A DNA stretch of 63,734 nucleotides from Oscillospiraceae bacterium (GTDB lineage: Bacteria; Bacillota_A; Clostridia; Oscillospirales; Oscillospiraceae), in NCBI GenBank assembly GCA_015068055.1, contig SVLG01000004.1, forward strand, positions 1 through 63,734, read 5' to 3'. A model generated the notes under the pieces. The model did not search any database. It saw nothing but the letters and a program-made list of their open reading frames with translations, and was not told the DNA's origin. Shown in pieces: positions 40,248 to 50,234 of the stretch; within the stretch, counting starts at the first letter, position 1, and every line of letters starts with the position of its first letter. The position numbers were made by a program, and so were the translations under genes.

Positions 40248-41610
40248 GAACAGCCCGTCCACCCGGAACTTTGCCGTGGGTTCTGTACCGGGGCACATTG
40301 TGCGTATGTGCCTGCCCATGATGGCGGCGCAGCTGGTGAATATTCTCTACAATGTGGTGGACCGTATTTATATCAGCAACATCCCCCTCTGTGGCAGTCT
40401 TGCCCTGGCCGGGGTGGGGGTTTCCATGCCGGTGATCTCGCTGGTCACGGCCTTCTCCGCCCTGCTGGGGCAGGGGGGCGTGCCCCTCTGCTCCATTGCC
40501 CGGGGTCGGGGGGATAAGGCGGAGGCGGAGCGTTATCTGGGCCATTCCTTCCTTCTTCTGCTCGCGGCCTCGGGGCTGCTGATGGGCCTTGTCTGGGCCC
40601 TTATGGAACCCATTCTCCGCATTTTCGGCGCCACGGCAGAGACCGTGGACTACGCCCGGGACTATCTGGCTGTCTACATGGCGGGCACACCCTTTGCCAT
40701 GCTGAGTCTGGGACTCAACGGTTACATCAACGCCCAGGGCTTTCCCCGCCGCGCTATGCTGACGGTGCTGCTGGGTGCCGTTATCAATATCCTTCTGGAT
40801 CCGCTTTTTATCTTTGTTTTTAATATGAGTGTGGCCGGAGCCGCCTGGGCTACCGTGCTCTCCCAGATCGTCAGCGCCTTTTGGTGTATGGCCTTCCTCT
40901 GCGGAGCAAAGGCGGAGCTGCGGCTGAACCGGGGCAGCATCGGCTTGTGCTTATCAACGGTGCGGGCCATGCTGGGCCTCGGTATCACCGGCTTTTGCAT
41001 GCAGTTTACCAATGCGCTGGTGCAGACGGTCTGTAATCGGCAGCTGATCGCCTGGGGCGGCGAGCTCTATGTCAGCGCCTTTGTCATCATCAACTCCCTA
41101 CGTCTGGTCTTTATGGAGATTGTTATGGGCTTCAGCCACGGCATGCAGCCGGTGCTGGGTTTTAACCACGGGGCCGGGGAGAAGAAACGGGTGCTGGAGT
41201 GCATCCGCTTTTCCTCGGAAATCTCTATTGTGCTGTCGGTGCTGCTCTGGCTGGTTATCCTCCTTGTCCCGGAGCCGATGATCCGCATTTTTACCGCCGA
41301 CGAGACCCTGCTGCCCGTGGCGCTGCGCAGTGTGCGTATTTACTTCTTCGGCTTCTTCCTGCTTTCCCTGCAGGCGGTGGGGCAGAGCACCTTTCTGGGT
41401 CTGGGACAGGCCAAAAAGGCGATCTTCTTCTCCCTGCTGCGCAAGGCCATTCTGGTGGTGCCGCTGGTGCTGTGGCTGCCGGGCCTGGGTCTGGGCGTGG
41501 ACGGCGTGTTCTGGAGCGAGCCCATCAGCGATCTTCTCGGCGGCGGTGCCGCCTTTACCACCATGCTTTTAACGGTTTATATCCCCATTCGTAAGGAGGT
41601 GCGCCAATGA
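40234..41610 (+). CDS. MATE family efflux transporter
   Basis: A 458-residue, twelve-helix cation-coupled exporter. [15 protein letters not shown] at the first helix pair and [11 protein letters not shown] are typical MATE segments, repeated in the second half as [17 protein letters not shown]. Substrate is unknown. ATG 40234 is within the uvrB 3' end behind CAGGGGGG; the stop overlaps polA (ATGA). The operon places it between two repair genes, probably without functional meaning. Confidence 0.92.
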   Translation: MAVVKNSPSTRNFAVGSVPGHIVRMCLPMMAAQLVNILYNVVDRIYISNIPLCGSLALAGVGVSMPVISLVTAFSALLGQGGVPLCSIARGRGDKAEAERYLGHSFLLLLAASGLLMGLVWALMEPILRIFGATAETVDYARDYLAVYMAGTPFAMLSLGLNGYINAQGFPRRAMLTVLLGAVINILLDPLFIFVFNMSVAGAAWATVLSQIVSAFWCMAFLCGAKAELRLNRGSIGLCLSTVRAMLGLGITGFCMQFTNALVQTVCNRQLIAWGGELYVSAFVIINSLRLVFMEIVMGFSHGMQPVLGFNHGAGEKKRVLECIRFSSEISIVLSVLLWLVILLVPEPMIRIFTADETLLPVALRSVRIYFFGFFLLSLQAVGQSTFLGLGQAKKAIFFSLLRKAILVVPLVLWLPGLGLGVDGVFWSEPISDLLGGGAAFTTMLLTVYIPIRKEVRQ

Positions 41611-44210
41611 AACTGATGATACTGGACGGAAACTCTCTTGTGAACCGCGCCTTCTACGGCATCCGTATGCTCAATGCCCCCGACGGCACGCCCACCAACG
41701 CCCTCTATGGCTTTCTGGCCATTGTGCAGAGGCTTTTGGACGAGGAAAAGCCCGACGGGCTCTGTGTGGCCTTTGATGTCCATGCCCCCACCTTTCGTCA
41801 TGAGCGTTATACGGAATATAAGGCGGGGCGCCGTCCCATGCCCGAGGAACTGCGTGTGCAGATTCCCCTGCTGAAAGAGCTGCTGGACGCCATGGGTGTG
41901 CAGCGGCTGGAGCTGCCCGGCTGGGAGGCCGACGACCTGCTGGGCACGGTGAGTCTGCGCTGCCGGGAGAACTGGGACTGCGTCATCGTCAGCGGTGATA
42001 AGGATGCTTTGCAGCTGGTGGATGAACACGTCCGCGTTCTGAACGTCAAGAGCCGCATGGGCCAGACGGAGACCATCGACTACACCGTGGAGCGCTTCCG
42101 GGAGGAGTACGGCTTTGACCCGGCGCGGATGATCGATCTCAAGGCCCTCATGGGCGACAGCTCCGACAATCTCCCCGGCGTGCCGGGCATTGGCGAAAAG
42201 ACTGCGCTGGAGCTGCTGAAAAACTTCGGCAGTCTCGCCGGGGTCTATGAAAACATGGAGGATGAGCGCATCAAGGCCGGCGTGCGGAAAAAGCTGCTGG
42301 CGGGCCGGGAGAGTGCGGAGCTGAGCTTTGAGCTGGCCACCATCGCCCGCAATGCCCCCATCGACTATACGCCCACGGTCTGGACGCTGCCCACGGAAGG
42401 GCCCCTCTATGCCCTGATGCAGCGCTTCGGCTTCCGGAAATTCATCGAGAAGTGGAAGCTGCAGCCCGGGGAGGGGGGTGCCGTGGCTGCGGAAACGCGG
42501 CAGCGGAGCCTGACGGAGATCTGCGATTTTGCGGCGCTGGAGGAGGCGCTGGCGGGGGAAGTGGCCCTCTACGGCGGACTTTCGGAGCTGGCCCTCGTCC
42601 GGGGGGATAAGAGCTGGTACATGAGCCGCGAAAGCTTTTGCGGCGACTATGACGAGGCCCTGCGCCGGCTGCTGGCACCGACGGTGCGTAAAAGCGGCCA
42701 TCATATCAAGGACCTCCTCCGCGCCGCACGGGAGCAGGGACTGGAGGCCGGGGGCTTTGTATTTGACAGCGCGCTGGCCGCCTACCTGCTGGACGCCACC
42801 GCCGGCGGCTATGACATCGAGCGTCTTTGCCTCAAGTACTGTGGCTGGGAGCCGCAGTCCGTGCCGGAGGAAGAACAGCTGTCCCTTTTGAGTGTGGGCA
42901 GCGACGCCAAGCGGCAGGAGGCCCTTGCCGAGCGGGCCGCTGCCGTGGAAGAACTGGGCAAGATCCTGCCGGGAAAGCTTGCCGAACTCCAAATGACGGA
43001 GCTTTATGAAAAGATCGAGCTGCCCCTCTGCGCCGTGCTGGCGGAGATGGAACACCGGGGCTTTCTGGTGGACCGGGAGGCGCTGAGCGCCTTTGGCGAA
43101 AAGCTCAGCGTGGGCATTGAAGAACTGCAGCAGCAGATCTGGCGGGAGGCCGGGCGGGAGTTCAACATCAACTCCCCCAAGCAGCTGGGTGCCGTCCTCT
43201 TTGAGGAGCTGGGGCTCCCCGGCGGGAAGAAGACCAAGACCGGCTGGAGTACCAACGCCGATGTGCTGGAAAAGCTTCGCTTTGACCATGCCATCGTGGC
43301 CCATGTGCTGGAGTACCGGGAACTGGCCAAGCTCAAGAGCACCTATGCCGACGGGCTTCTGAAGGTGATCGGCCCCGACGGGCGCATCCACACCAGCTTC
43401 CAGATGACGGTGACCGACACGGGCCGTCTCTCCTCCCGGGAGCCGAATTTGCAGAACATCCCTGTGCGCCGGGAGCTGGGAGCCATGATCCGGGATATGT
43501 TTGTTTCCGGCGAAGGCATGGTGCTGGTGGATGCGGACTACTCTCAGATTGAGCTCCGACTGCTGGCCCACATCTCCGGCGACGAGCATATGCGCGCGGC
43601 CTTCCTCTCCGGGGAGGATGTCCATGCCGTCACCGCTTCGCAGGTCTTTGGCGTCCCCCTTTCCGAGGTGACGAGCGAGGAGCGGAGGCGTGCCAAGGCT
43701 GTGAACTTCGGCATCGTCTACGGTATCTCCGCCTTCTCCCTGTCGGAGGATCTGGGCGTCTTTGTCCATGAGGCCCGGGCCTATATGGATGCCTATCTGG
43801 AGCGCTTCGCCGGGGTGCGGGAGTATCAGAAAAACGTGGTGCAGGAGGCAAAGGAGCGGGGCTATGTGGAGACGCTGTTCCACCGCCGCCGCGCCCTGCC
43901 GGAACTGAGCGCGCCCCAGTTCCCCATCCGCGCCTTCGGGGAGCGGGTGGCCATGAATATGCCCATTCAGGGAACGGCCGCAGACGTGATGAAGCTGGCC
44001 ATGGTGAATGTGGCGGCGCGGCTCCGCAGGGAGGGGCTTGAAGGCAGGCTCATCCTGCAGGTCCACGACGAACTCATTGTGGAGTGCCCCGAGGCGGAAC
44101 GTGACCGCTGCGCTGCGGTGCTTCGGGAGGAAATGGAGCAGGCCGTGAATTACGCGGTGCCGTTGGTGGCCGAGGCCAAGTGGGGCCGCAGCTGGGCGGA
44201 GGCACACTGA
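41607..44210 (+). CDS. polA: DNA polymerase I
   Basis: An 867-residue repair and Okazaki-fragment polymerase. Order: N-terminal 5' nuclease domain (FDVHAPTFRHERYTEYKAGR, GVPGIGEKTA), a middle 3'-5' exonuclease-like domain, and the family A polymerase with motif A DADYSQIELR near residue 643, motif B around RRRAKAVNFGIVYG and motif C VHDELI near 818. In the middle domain the position of the usual acidic metal ligands reads VALYGGLSELALV, with no DxE, so proofreading is probably lost. RBS AGGAGGTG. Confidence 0.97.
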   Translation: MKLMILDGNSLVNRAFYGIRMLNAPDGTPTNALYGFLAIVQRLLDEEKPDGLCVAFDVHAPTFRHERYTEYKAGRRPMPEELRVQIPLLKELLDAMGVQRLELPGWEADDLLGTVSLRCRENWDCVIVSGDKDALQLVDEHVRVLNVKSRMGQTETIDYTVERFREEYGFDPARMIDLKALMGDSSDNLPGVPGIGEKTALELLKNFGSLAGVYENMEDERIKAGVRKKLLAGRESAELSFELATIARNAPIDYTPTVWTLPTEGPLYALMQRFGFRKFIEKWKLQPGEGGAVAAETRQRSLTEICDFAALEEALAGEVALYGGLSELALVRGDKSWYMSRESFCGDYDEALRRLLAPTVRKSGHHIKDLLRAAREQGLEAGGFVFDSALAAYLLDATAGGYDIERLCLKYCGWEPQSVPEEEQLSLLSVGSDAKRQEALAERAAAVEELGKILPGKLAELQMTELYEKIELPLCAVLAEMEHRGFLVDREALSAFGEKLSVGIEELQQQIWREAGREFNINSPKQLGAVLFEELGLPGGKKTKTGWSTNADVLEKLRFDHAIVAHVLEYRELAKLKSTYADGLLKVIGPDGRIHTSFQMTVTDTGRLSSREPNLQNIPVRRELGAMIRDMFVSGEGMVLVDADYSQIELRLLAHISGDEHMRAAFLSGEDVHAVTASQVFGVPLSEVTSEERRRAKAVNFGIVYGISAFSLSEDLGVFVHEARAYMDAYLERFAGVREYQKNVVQEAKERGYVETLFHRRRALPELSAPQFPIRAFGERVAMNMPIQGTAADVMKLAMVNVAARLRREGLEGRLILQVHDELIVECPEAERDRCAAVLREEMEQAVNYAVPLVAEAKWGRSWAEAH

Positions 44211-44211
44211 T

Positions 44212-44640
44212 ATGGACTATGTGATCCGCAAGGCGGAAAAAGCCGATGTGCCGGCCATTGCCGCGCTGGAGGCTCTGTGCTTTTCCCTGCCCCGGGATGC
44301 CGGCGTCATTGAACGGGCCATCGGCGACTTTACCGTGGCGGTGGAAGGGGAAAGGCTTCTCGGCTATACCGACTTCCTCACCGTGCTGGATGAGGGCTAT
44401 GTGGGCAACGTTGCGGTACAGCCGGAGCTGCGCCGCCGGGGCATCGGCGCGGCCCTTCTGGACGAAATGCTCCGGCAGGGGAGGGAGAAGGCGCTTTCCT
44501 TCCTGACGCTGGAGGTGCGGCTCAGCAACGCCGCGGCCCAGGCGCTTTATCTCTCCCGGGGCTTTGACGTGGCGGGTGAGCGGAAGAATGTCTACGAGCG
44601 TCCCCGGGAAAATGCCCTTCTTATGACATACTATTACTGA
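44212..44640 (+). CDS. rimI: ribosomal-protein-alanine N-acetyltransferase RimI-like (GNAT)
   Basis: A 142-residue GNAT protein. The acetyl-CoA loop is VQPELRRRGIGAALL, preceded by GYVGNVAV and followed by TLEVRLSNAAAQALYLSRGFDVAGERKNVY, all in the RimI pattern. Target is probably the N-terminus of S18, or another protein. Start ATG 44212 one base after the polA stop. It is immediately upstream of tsaD, as in many Firmicutes (tsaB-rimI-tsaD); tsaB is absent here. Confidence 0.92.
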   Translation: MDYVIRKAEKADVPAIAALEALCFSLPRDAGVIERAIGDFTVAVEGERLLGYTDFLTVLDEGYVGNVAVQPELRRRGIGAALLDEMLRQGREKALSFLTLEVRLSNAAAQALYLSRGFDVAGERKNVYERPRENALLMTYYY

Positions 44641-44656
44641 AAAGGAACCTGTTCAT

Positions 44657-45658
44657 ATGCTGATCTTATCTGTGGAATCCACCTGCGACGAGACTGCTGT
44701 GGCCCTTGTGGAGGATGGCCGCCGCGTTCTCACCGATCAGATTTTTTCTCAGGCCGACCTCCATGCCGTCTACGGCGGCGTGGTACCCGAAATCGCCTCC
44801 CGCAGCCATGTGGAGGTCATCTGGCAGCTGGCGGAGAAGGCTGTCAGCGCCGCAGGCATCCGCAAAAAGGACATTGATGCCGTGGCCGTCAGCTATGCTC
44901 CCGGCCTCATCGGTGCGGTGCTGGTAGGGGTAAACTTTGCCAAGAGTGCCGCCCACGCCCTCGGCGTGCCCCTGATCCCGGTGCATCATATCCGCGGCCA
45001 CATCGCCGCCAACTATCTGGCCTTTCCGGAACTGGAGCCGCCCTTCCTCTGTCTTGCCATCTCCGGCGGCAATACCATGCTGGTGGACGTCCGCAGCTAT
45101 ACCGACATGCGCATTCTGGGCCAGACCCGGGACGATGCGGCGGGCGAGTGCTTTGATAAGAGCGCCCGGGTGCTGGGCTTGCCCTACCCCGGCGGCGCCC
45201 CCATCGACCGGCTGGCCAGAGAGGGCGACGACCACCGCTACACCCTGCCTCGGCCCTTTGTGGGGGAAAATCCCTATGATCTGAGCTTCTCCGGCCTCAA
45301 GACCGCCATCATCAACCTTGCTCACCACGCGGAGCAGACCGGCGAGGAGCTGGATAAGGCGGGGCTTGCCGCCTCCCTCTGCCGCGCGGTCAGCGAGGCG
45401 CTGGTGCCCCGCACCATGGCGGCCGCGGCGGAGCTGGGCTACGGCAAGATCGCCGTGGCCGGCGGTGTGGCGGCCAACTCCCGCATCCGTGCGGACTTTA
45501 CGGCAGCCTGCGAAAAGGCGGGCGTGCAACTCTATATGCCGCCGCTGCGCCTCTGCGGCGACAACGCTGCCATGATCGGTTCCCAGGGCTATTACGAGTA
45601 TCTGGCCGGAAACACCGCAGCCTCCGACCTCAATGCCTATGCCAGCATGGAGCTTTGA
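44657..45658 (+). CDS. tsaD: tRNA threonylcarbamoyladenosine transferase TsaD
   Basis: A 333-residue ASKHA-fold enzyme that, with TsaB/TsaE, moves the threonylcarbamoyl group onto A37 of ANN-decoding tRNAs. The N-terminus is LILSVESTCDETAVA. The metal-binding HxxxH is H111-H115 in HHIRGHIAAN; SGGNTMLV and FSGLKTAI follow. RBS AAAGGAA. It overlaps nothing; radC starts 3 bp after it. Confidence 0.97.
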   Translation: MLILSVESTCDETAVALVEDGRRVLTDQIFSQADLHAVYGGVVPEIASRSHVEVIWQLAEKAVSAAGIRKKDIDAVAVSYAPGLIGAVLVGVNFAKSAAHALGVPLIPVHHIRGHIAANYLAFPELEPPFLCLAISGGNTMLVDVRSYTDMRILGQTRDDAAGECFDKSARVLGLPYPGGAPIDRLAREGDDHRYTLPRPFVGENPYDLSFSGLKTAIINLAHHAEQTGEELDKAGLAASLCRAVSEALVPRTMAAAAELGYGKIAVAGGVAANSRIRADFTAACEKAGVQLYMPPLRLCGDNAAMIGSQGYYEYLAGNTAASDLNAYASMEL

Positions 45659-45661
45659 GCG

Positions 45662-46333
45662 ATGGGTATACATGACGGACACCGCCAGAGGGTAAGGGAG
45701 CGTTTTCTTAATCACGGGCTGGAAAATTTTGATGACATCACGGCGCTCGAACTCCTCCTTTTTTATGCGAAACCTCAGGGGGATACCAACCCGCTGGCTC
45801 ATGCGCTGCTGGATCGCTTCGGGAGTCTTAGTGCGGTAATGGACGCATCGGTAAGCGAGCTCGTCAAAGTCCCCGGCGTCCGGGAGAGTACGGCCACCCT
45901 TCTGAAGCTGATTCCGGCTGTAAGCCGCCGCTATCTGATCGCCCAGAGCACCCACAGCGATGCCATTGACAGCGCCACCAAGGCAGGCCGCTTCTTTGTG
46001 CCGTATTTCCTGGATGCCCGGGAGGAACGGGTCTATGCCCTATTTCTGGATGCCAAACGGCGGAACCTGGGCTGTGTGGAACTGGGGCGTGGCGTGGCGA
46101 ATGCCGTGGACATCAATGCCCGGAAACTGGCCAGCATGGCGCTGGAACGCAACGCCTGCTATGTAGTGCTGGCCCACAACCATCTCAGCGGCGTGGCCCT
46201 GCCCTCCGCCGAGGACGAGGAAAGCACCAAACGCCTGGGCGAGGCGCTGAAGCTCATCGGCGTGGGGCTGTGTGACCACGTGGTAGTGGCGGGCTGTGAC
46301 TATGTATCCATGTGTGAATGCGGTATGCTCTGA
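45662..46333 (+). CDS. radC: RadC-like JAB/MPN domain protein
   Basis: A 223-residue protein: N-terminal helix-hairpin-helix region (SELVKVPGVRESTATLLKL) and a C-terminal JAMM/MPN domain with AHNHLSGVALPSAEDEE near residues 171-187, a variant of the family's HNHPSG zinc-binding motif. Once linked to recombination repair, its role is now unclear. Last gene of the uvrB-radC run. Confidence 0.93.
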   Translation: MGIHDGHRQRVRERFLNHGLENFDDITALELLLFYAKPQGDTNPLAHALLDRFGSLSAVMDASVSELVKVPGVRESTATLLKLIPAVSRRYLIAQSTHSDAIDSATKAGRFFVPYFLDAREERVYALFLDAKRRNLGCVELGRGVANAVDINARKLASMALERNACYVVLAHNHLSGVALPSAEDEESTKRLGEALKLIGVGLCDHVVVAGCDYVSMCECGML

Positions 46334-46349
46334 TTAAATATGGCGTTTC

Positions 46350-46396
46350 TCCGCCGCTGACGGAAAGGTTATTCCGTTTGCGGCGGACATTTTTTG
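46350..46396 (+). terminator. terminator after radC
   Basis: Outer stem TCCGCCGC with GCGGCGGA, inner stem ACGGAA with TTCCGT, then a T run at 46390-46395. It ends the uvrB-MATE-polA-rimI-tsaD-radC unit. Confidence 0.85.
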
Positions 46397-46624
46397 TTGT
46401 TGAAATTGCTTTATGTAAACTTCAATACCGAAAAGTGCGGCGGATATTTCAGGACGGAGCAGGGGGGACTGTGGGGCTTTTTGTCGAAAAATCAAGGAGG
46501 CGACGGGGGAGGGGTTGTGGAAAAAGCTGTGGAAAATGTTTATAACTATTTTGTAAATAACGTTACAAAACCCTTTTATGTCAAATATGTATCGTCCGCT
46601 GGGGGAAATGTGAATAAAAACAAC
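46397..46624. other. non-coding gap upstream of rny with two DnaA-box-like sites
   Basis: The stretch between radC and rny has no credible gene. Two TGTGGAAAA nonamers (46516-46524 and 46528-46536; complement TTTTCCACA, one mismatch from the DnaA consensus) lie 12 bp apart next to an AT-rich tract. A frame from 46394 to 46702 has no ribosome site and atypical composition. One further TGTGGAAAA occurs at 25351-25359. Confidence 0.4.
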
Positions 46625-46653
46625 TTGACAGCGTCTTTCCCAGCGTTTAAAAT
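46625..46653 (+). promoter_or_regulatory. promoter for rny
   Basis: TTGACA (46625-46630), 17 bp, TAAAAT (46648-46653), 94 bp upstream of the RNase Y start. Confidence 0.82.
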
Positions 46654-46747
46654 AAATCGGATGATTTTATGGGAGAATGGGGAACTCCTTTATAATCAAT
46701 AACCCGTTTCGATAGAAAATACAGTATAAAGGAGGTGCGGAGCCAAT

Positions 46748-48304
46748 ATGCCGCAAAACATTGCTACTCTCGCCATTGGGATCGCGATCCTGCTGGCGCT
46801 TTTGGTGATAGGTTTCCTTCTGGGCGTTCTGTTCCGGAAAAAGGTAGCTGAGCGCGAAATCTCCAGCGCGGAGGACGAGGCCAGACGGATCATCAACGAG
46901 GGGCTGAAAACGGCCGAGAGCAAAAAGCGTGAGGCTCTGCTGGAGGCCAAGGAGGAAATTCACCGCAGCCGCAACGAGCATGAGCGGGAAATGCGTGAGC
47001 GCCGGGCCGAGCAGCAGAAGCAGGAGCGCCGACTCCAGCAGAAAGAGGAGAACCTCGACAAGAAGAACGACGCCCTTGAAAAGAAGACAGAGACTCTCAA
47101 CCGCAAGATCGCCGAGGCGGACGCCCACGAGGAAGAGATCCGCATGGTGAAAAAGAGCCAGCTGGAAATGCTGGAAAAGATCTCCGGCTACACCGTGGAG
47201 GAGGCCAAGCAGTACCTGATCCACCAGCTGGAGACCGAAGTTACCCACGAAATGGCCATGAAGGTCAAGGAAATTGAGGCCCAGTACAAGGACGAGGCCG
47301 ACCAGCGCGCCCGGGAAATCATCGTTACCGCCATCCAGCGCTGCGCCGCCGACCATGCCAGCGAAGTCACCGTCTCCGTCGTTCCCCTCCCCAACGACGA
47401 GATGAAGGGCCGCATCATCGGCCGCGAGGGCCGGAACATCCGTTCCATCGAGACCCTCACCGGCTGCGATCTCATCATCGACGACACCCCCGAGGCCATT
47501 ACCCTATCCAGCTTCGATCCCGTCCGCCGCGAGGTGGCCCGGCTTGCGCTGGAAAAACTCATTCAGGACGGGCGCATCCATCCCGCCCGCATCGAGGAAA
47601 TGGTGGCCAAGGCCCAGCGCGAGGTCAACCAGACCATCAAGGAAGAGGGCGAGCGCGCCGTCTTCGAAACCAACATCCACGGCCTGCATCCGGACATCAT
47701 CCGTCTGCTGGGCCGCCAGAAGTATCGCACCAGCTATGGTCAGAATGTGCTGAACCACTCCATCGAGGTGGCCCATATCGCCGGTCTTCTGGCCGCCGAG
47801 CTGGGTGTGGACGTGGCCACCGCCAAGCGTGCCGGTCTTCTCCACGACCTGGGCAAGAGCATTGACCACGAAGTGGAAGGCAGCCATGTGACCATCGGCG
47901 TGGATATTGCCCGCAAGTACAAGGAGTCCGAGCAGGTCATCCATGCCATCGAGGCCCACCACGGCGACGTGGAGCCCCGTACCGTCATCGCCTGCATCGT
48001 GCAGGCCGCCGACACGATTTCCGCTGCCCGCCCCGGTGCCCGCCGCGAGAACATCGAAAACTACGTCAAGCGTCTTGAGAAGCTGGAGGAGCTCACCCGC
48101 TCCTTCCCCGGCATCAGCAGCTCCTACGCCATCCAGGCCGGCCGTGAGATCCGTATCATGGTCAAGCCCGAGGAGGTCAACGAGGATCAGATGACCATGC
48201 TGGCCCGGGACATCGCCAAGAAGATCGAGACGGAACTCACCTACCCCGGCCAGATCAAAGTGCATCTGCTGCGCGAGACCAAGGCCGTTGAGTACGCAAA
48301 GTAA
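46748..48304 (+). CDS. rny: ribonuclease Y
   Basis: A 518-residue membrane-tethered endoribonuclease that starts mRNA decay in Firmicutes. Order: N-terminal transmembrane helix ([20 protein letters not shown]), a long charged coiled coil (about 40-180), a KH domain ([15 protein letters not shown]) and the HD domain with [12 protein letters not shown] and LLHDLGK near residue 366. RBS AAAGGAGGTG. An APC permease gene follows after 22 bp. Confidence 0.97.
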   Translation: MPQNIATLAIGIAILLALLVIGFLLGVLFRKKVAEREISSAEDEARRIINEGLKTAESKKREALLEAKEEIHRSRNEHEREMRERRAEQQKQERRLQQKEENLDKKNDALEKKTETLNRKIAEADAHEEEIRMVKKSQLEMLEKISGYTVEEAKQYLIHQLETEVTHEMAMKVKEIEAQYKDEADQRAREIIVTAIQRCAADHASEVTVSVVPLPNDEMKGRIIGREGRNIRSIETLTGCDLIIDDTPEAITLSSFDPVRREVARLALEKLIQDGRIHPARIEEMVAKAQREVNQTIKEEGERAVFETNIHGLHPDIIRLLGRQKYRTSYGQNVLNHSIEVAHIAGLLAAELGVDVATAKRAGLLHDLGKSIDHEVEGSHVTIGVDIARKYKESEQVIHAIEAHHGDVEPRTVIACIVQAADTISAARPGARRENIENYVKRLEKLEELTRSFPGISSSYAIQAGREIRIMVKPEEVNEDQMTMLARDIAKKIETELTYPGQIKVHLLRETKAVEYAK

Positions 48305-48326
48305 AAATTACGGGAGAGAAAAAGAA

Positions 48327-49751
48327 ATGGAAAACAAACTGGAAAAGAAGTACGGTCTTTTCACCGCCATCTGCATGGTGGTCGGTACCGTCATTGGCTC
48401 CGGCGTCTTCTTCAAGGCGCAGGTCATCCTCCAGAAGACCGAGGGCAACATGCCTATGGGTATTCTGGCCTGGCTCATCGGCGGCGCCATCATGATCTGC
48501 TGCATTCTCGCTTTTGCGGCCATGGCCCAGAAGTATGAGAAGGTCAACGGCATCGTGGACTACGCCGAGGCACTCGTGGGCGAGCGCTACGGCTACTACA
48601 TCGGCTGGTTCATGACCACCATCTACTACCCCACCCTGACCTCCATTCTGGCCTGGGTTTCCGCCCGCTACACCATGGTCTTCCTGACAAGCTGCTGGCC
48701 CGACATCCCCCTGCTCATTCCTGCTGCCGAGGGCGGCGCCGTTGTCGGCCCCGAGTGCATTGCGCTCACCCTGTTCTACTTCTGCATGAGCTATGCCATC
48801 AACGCTCTGTCCCCCATCCTGGCCGGCAAGTTCCAGACCAGCACCACCATCATCAAGTTCATCCCCCTGACTCTCATGGCCGTTGTGGGCATCATCGCCG
48901 GTCTCTTCAGCCCCAACAAGCTTCTGGTCAGCAACTTCGCCGCTGCCACCGTCACCGGCGGCATGGGCGCTCCTCTGCTGGCCTCCGTCTGCGCCACCGC
49001 TTTTGCCTATGAGGGCTGGATCATCTCCACCTCCATCAACTCTGAGCTGAAGGACGCCAAGCGCAACCTGCCCAAGGCTCTCATCGTCGGCGGCATCATC
49101 ATCGTGGCCACCTACACCCTCTACTACCTGGGCGTGGCCGGCGGTGCTACCGTGGATGTGCTGATGGCTGACGGTGCTACCGTTGCCTTTACCAACGTCT
49201 TTGGCGGCGTTGTGGGCAATATCCTGAACCTCTTCATCGTCATTTCCTGCCTTGGCACCACCAACGGCCTTATGCTGGGCTGCTGCCGCGGCATGTACGC
49301 TCTGGCCGCCCGTGGCCGTGGTCCCAAGCCCGAGCTCTTCTCTCAGGTCGACAAGGCCTCCAACCTGCCCACCAACTCCGCCATCATCGGCCTCCTGTTC
49401 GGTGCGGCCTGGATCCTGTACTTCTACGTTTCCAATCTGGCCGGCCTCTGGAACGGCTGGACCATGTTCACCGGCACTCCCAACGAGCATGTCATCATGG
49501 TCTTCGACCCCTCCGAGCTGCCCATTCTCACCACCTACGCCATGTATCTGCCCATCTTCATCCAGTGGATGAGAAAGGCCGACGACCAGAGCACCGTCCG
49601 CCGCTACGTGATTCCCGCTCTGGCCATCGCCGGTTCCTGCTTCATGGTCTACGCCAGCATCGTGGGCCATCGCTGGGGCAACCTCTGGTACCTGGTGGTC
49701 TTCGCCGTGATCATGTTCATCGGCAGCCGCTTCGAGAAGCGCAAAGTCTGA
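48327..49751 (+). CDS. APC family amino-acid permease
   Basis: A 474-residue permease with about 12 helices. The helix 1 motif GTVIGSGVFFKAQVI is the APC substrate-binding GxGIF-type stretch, and FAYEGWIISTSINSELKDAKRNLPKA is the family signature between helices 6 and 7. It resembles amino-acid/polyamine antiporters of Clostridia. ATG 48327 follows GGGAGAG. Codon use is strongly biased, suggesting high expression. Confidence 0.9.
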   Translation: MENKLEKKYGLFTAICMVVGTVIGSGVFFKAQVILQKTEGNMPMGILAWLIGGAIMICCILAFAAMAQKYEKVNGIVDYAEALVGERYGYYIGWFMTTIYYPTLTSILAWVSARYTMVFLTSCWPDIPLLIPAAEGGAVVGPECIALTLFYFCMSYAINALSPILAGKFQTSTTIIKFIPLTLMAVVGIIAGLFSPNKLLVSNFAAATVTGGMGAPLLASVCATAFAYEGWIISTSINSELKDAKRNLPKALIVGGIIIVATYTLYYLGVAGGATVDVLMADGATVAFTNVFGGVVGNILNLFIVISCLGTTNGLMLGCCRGMYALAARGRGPKPELFSQVDKASNLPTNSAIIGLLFGAAWILYFYVSNLAGLWNGWTMFTGTPNEHVIMVFDPSELPILTTYAMYLPIFIQWMRKADDQSTVRRYVIPALAIAGSCFMVYASIVGHRWGNLWYLVVFAVIMFIGSRFEKRKV

Positions 49752-49757
49752 TTAGTG

Positions 49758-49792
49758 AAAAAGGAGAGAGGCGACGAGTCTCTCTCCTTTTT
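49758..49792 (+). terminator. terminator after the APC permease
   Basis: A 13-bp stem AAAAAGGAGAGAG with CTCTCTCCTTTTT, a 9-base loop, ending in T residues. Confidence 0.9.
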
Positions 49793-49848
49793 GTCAGAAA
49801 TATTAAGAAAATCAAGGGCTTCGGCGCATAATTATTTGAAAAACGCTA

Positions 49849-49877
49849 TTGACTATTGCACTTTGCTTCGCTAGAAT
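49849..49877 (+). promoter_or_regulatory. promoter for the small membrane protein
   Basis: TTGACT (49849-49854), 17-bp spacer, TAGAAT (49872-49877), 35 bp ahead of the ATG. Confidence 0.75.
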
Positions 49878-49911
49878 AGCACCATCGAAATTCCCGGGGG
49901 GAGAATTGAAA

Positions 49912-50148
49912 ATGAAGCGCGCCAACCGTCATTTCAATATCACTGCTTCTGCCAAGCGCTGTGCAGAGGCTTTTTGCGCCCGTTTCCCCTCCCGCAAGAC
50001 CGCGATCGTGCTGGACGTCATTCTTGTGGCGTCCATTTCTGTTCTTTTGGCTCTGGACGTAATTATAGAGGTCGTTCAGCTTCTGGCAGTATGCCTCCTT
50101 GTAGGCAGGGAAAGCGAGAAGCGCCTGAAGGCAGCCAAACCGGTCTGA
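49912..50148 (+). CDS. hypothetical single-helix small membrane protein
   Basis: A 78-residue basic protein. The first ~30 residues are positively charged (KRANRHF, KRCAEAF), followed by one or two hydrophobic segments (TAIVLDVILVASISVLLALD) and a basic tail. ATG 49912 follows GGGGGGAG. It has its own promoter and terminator and precedes livJ. No family recognised. Confidence 0.68.
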   Translation: MKRANRHFNITASAKRCAEAFCARFPSRKTAIVLDVILVASISVLLALDVIIEVVQLLAVCLLVGRESEKRLKAAKPV

Positions 50149-50169
50149 GGTATCCAATGGTATACACAG

Positions 50170-50201
50170 CCGGCTTCGCCGTCAGGCGGAGCCGGTTTTT
50201 T
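50170..50201 (+). terminator. terminator before livJ
   Basis: An 11-bp stem CCGGCTTCGCC with GGCGGAGCCGG (one mismatch), GTCA loop, six T residues. Confidence 0.88.
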
Positions 50202-50234
50202 GTATGGAAAATCTTTTTAAAAGGAGAAGATACT

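Noticed and set aside
46394..46702. 102-codon frame between radC and rny
   Set aside because: No ribosome site, it overlaps the radC terminator tail and the rny promoter, and composition is atypical with no recognisable domain.
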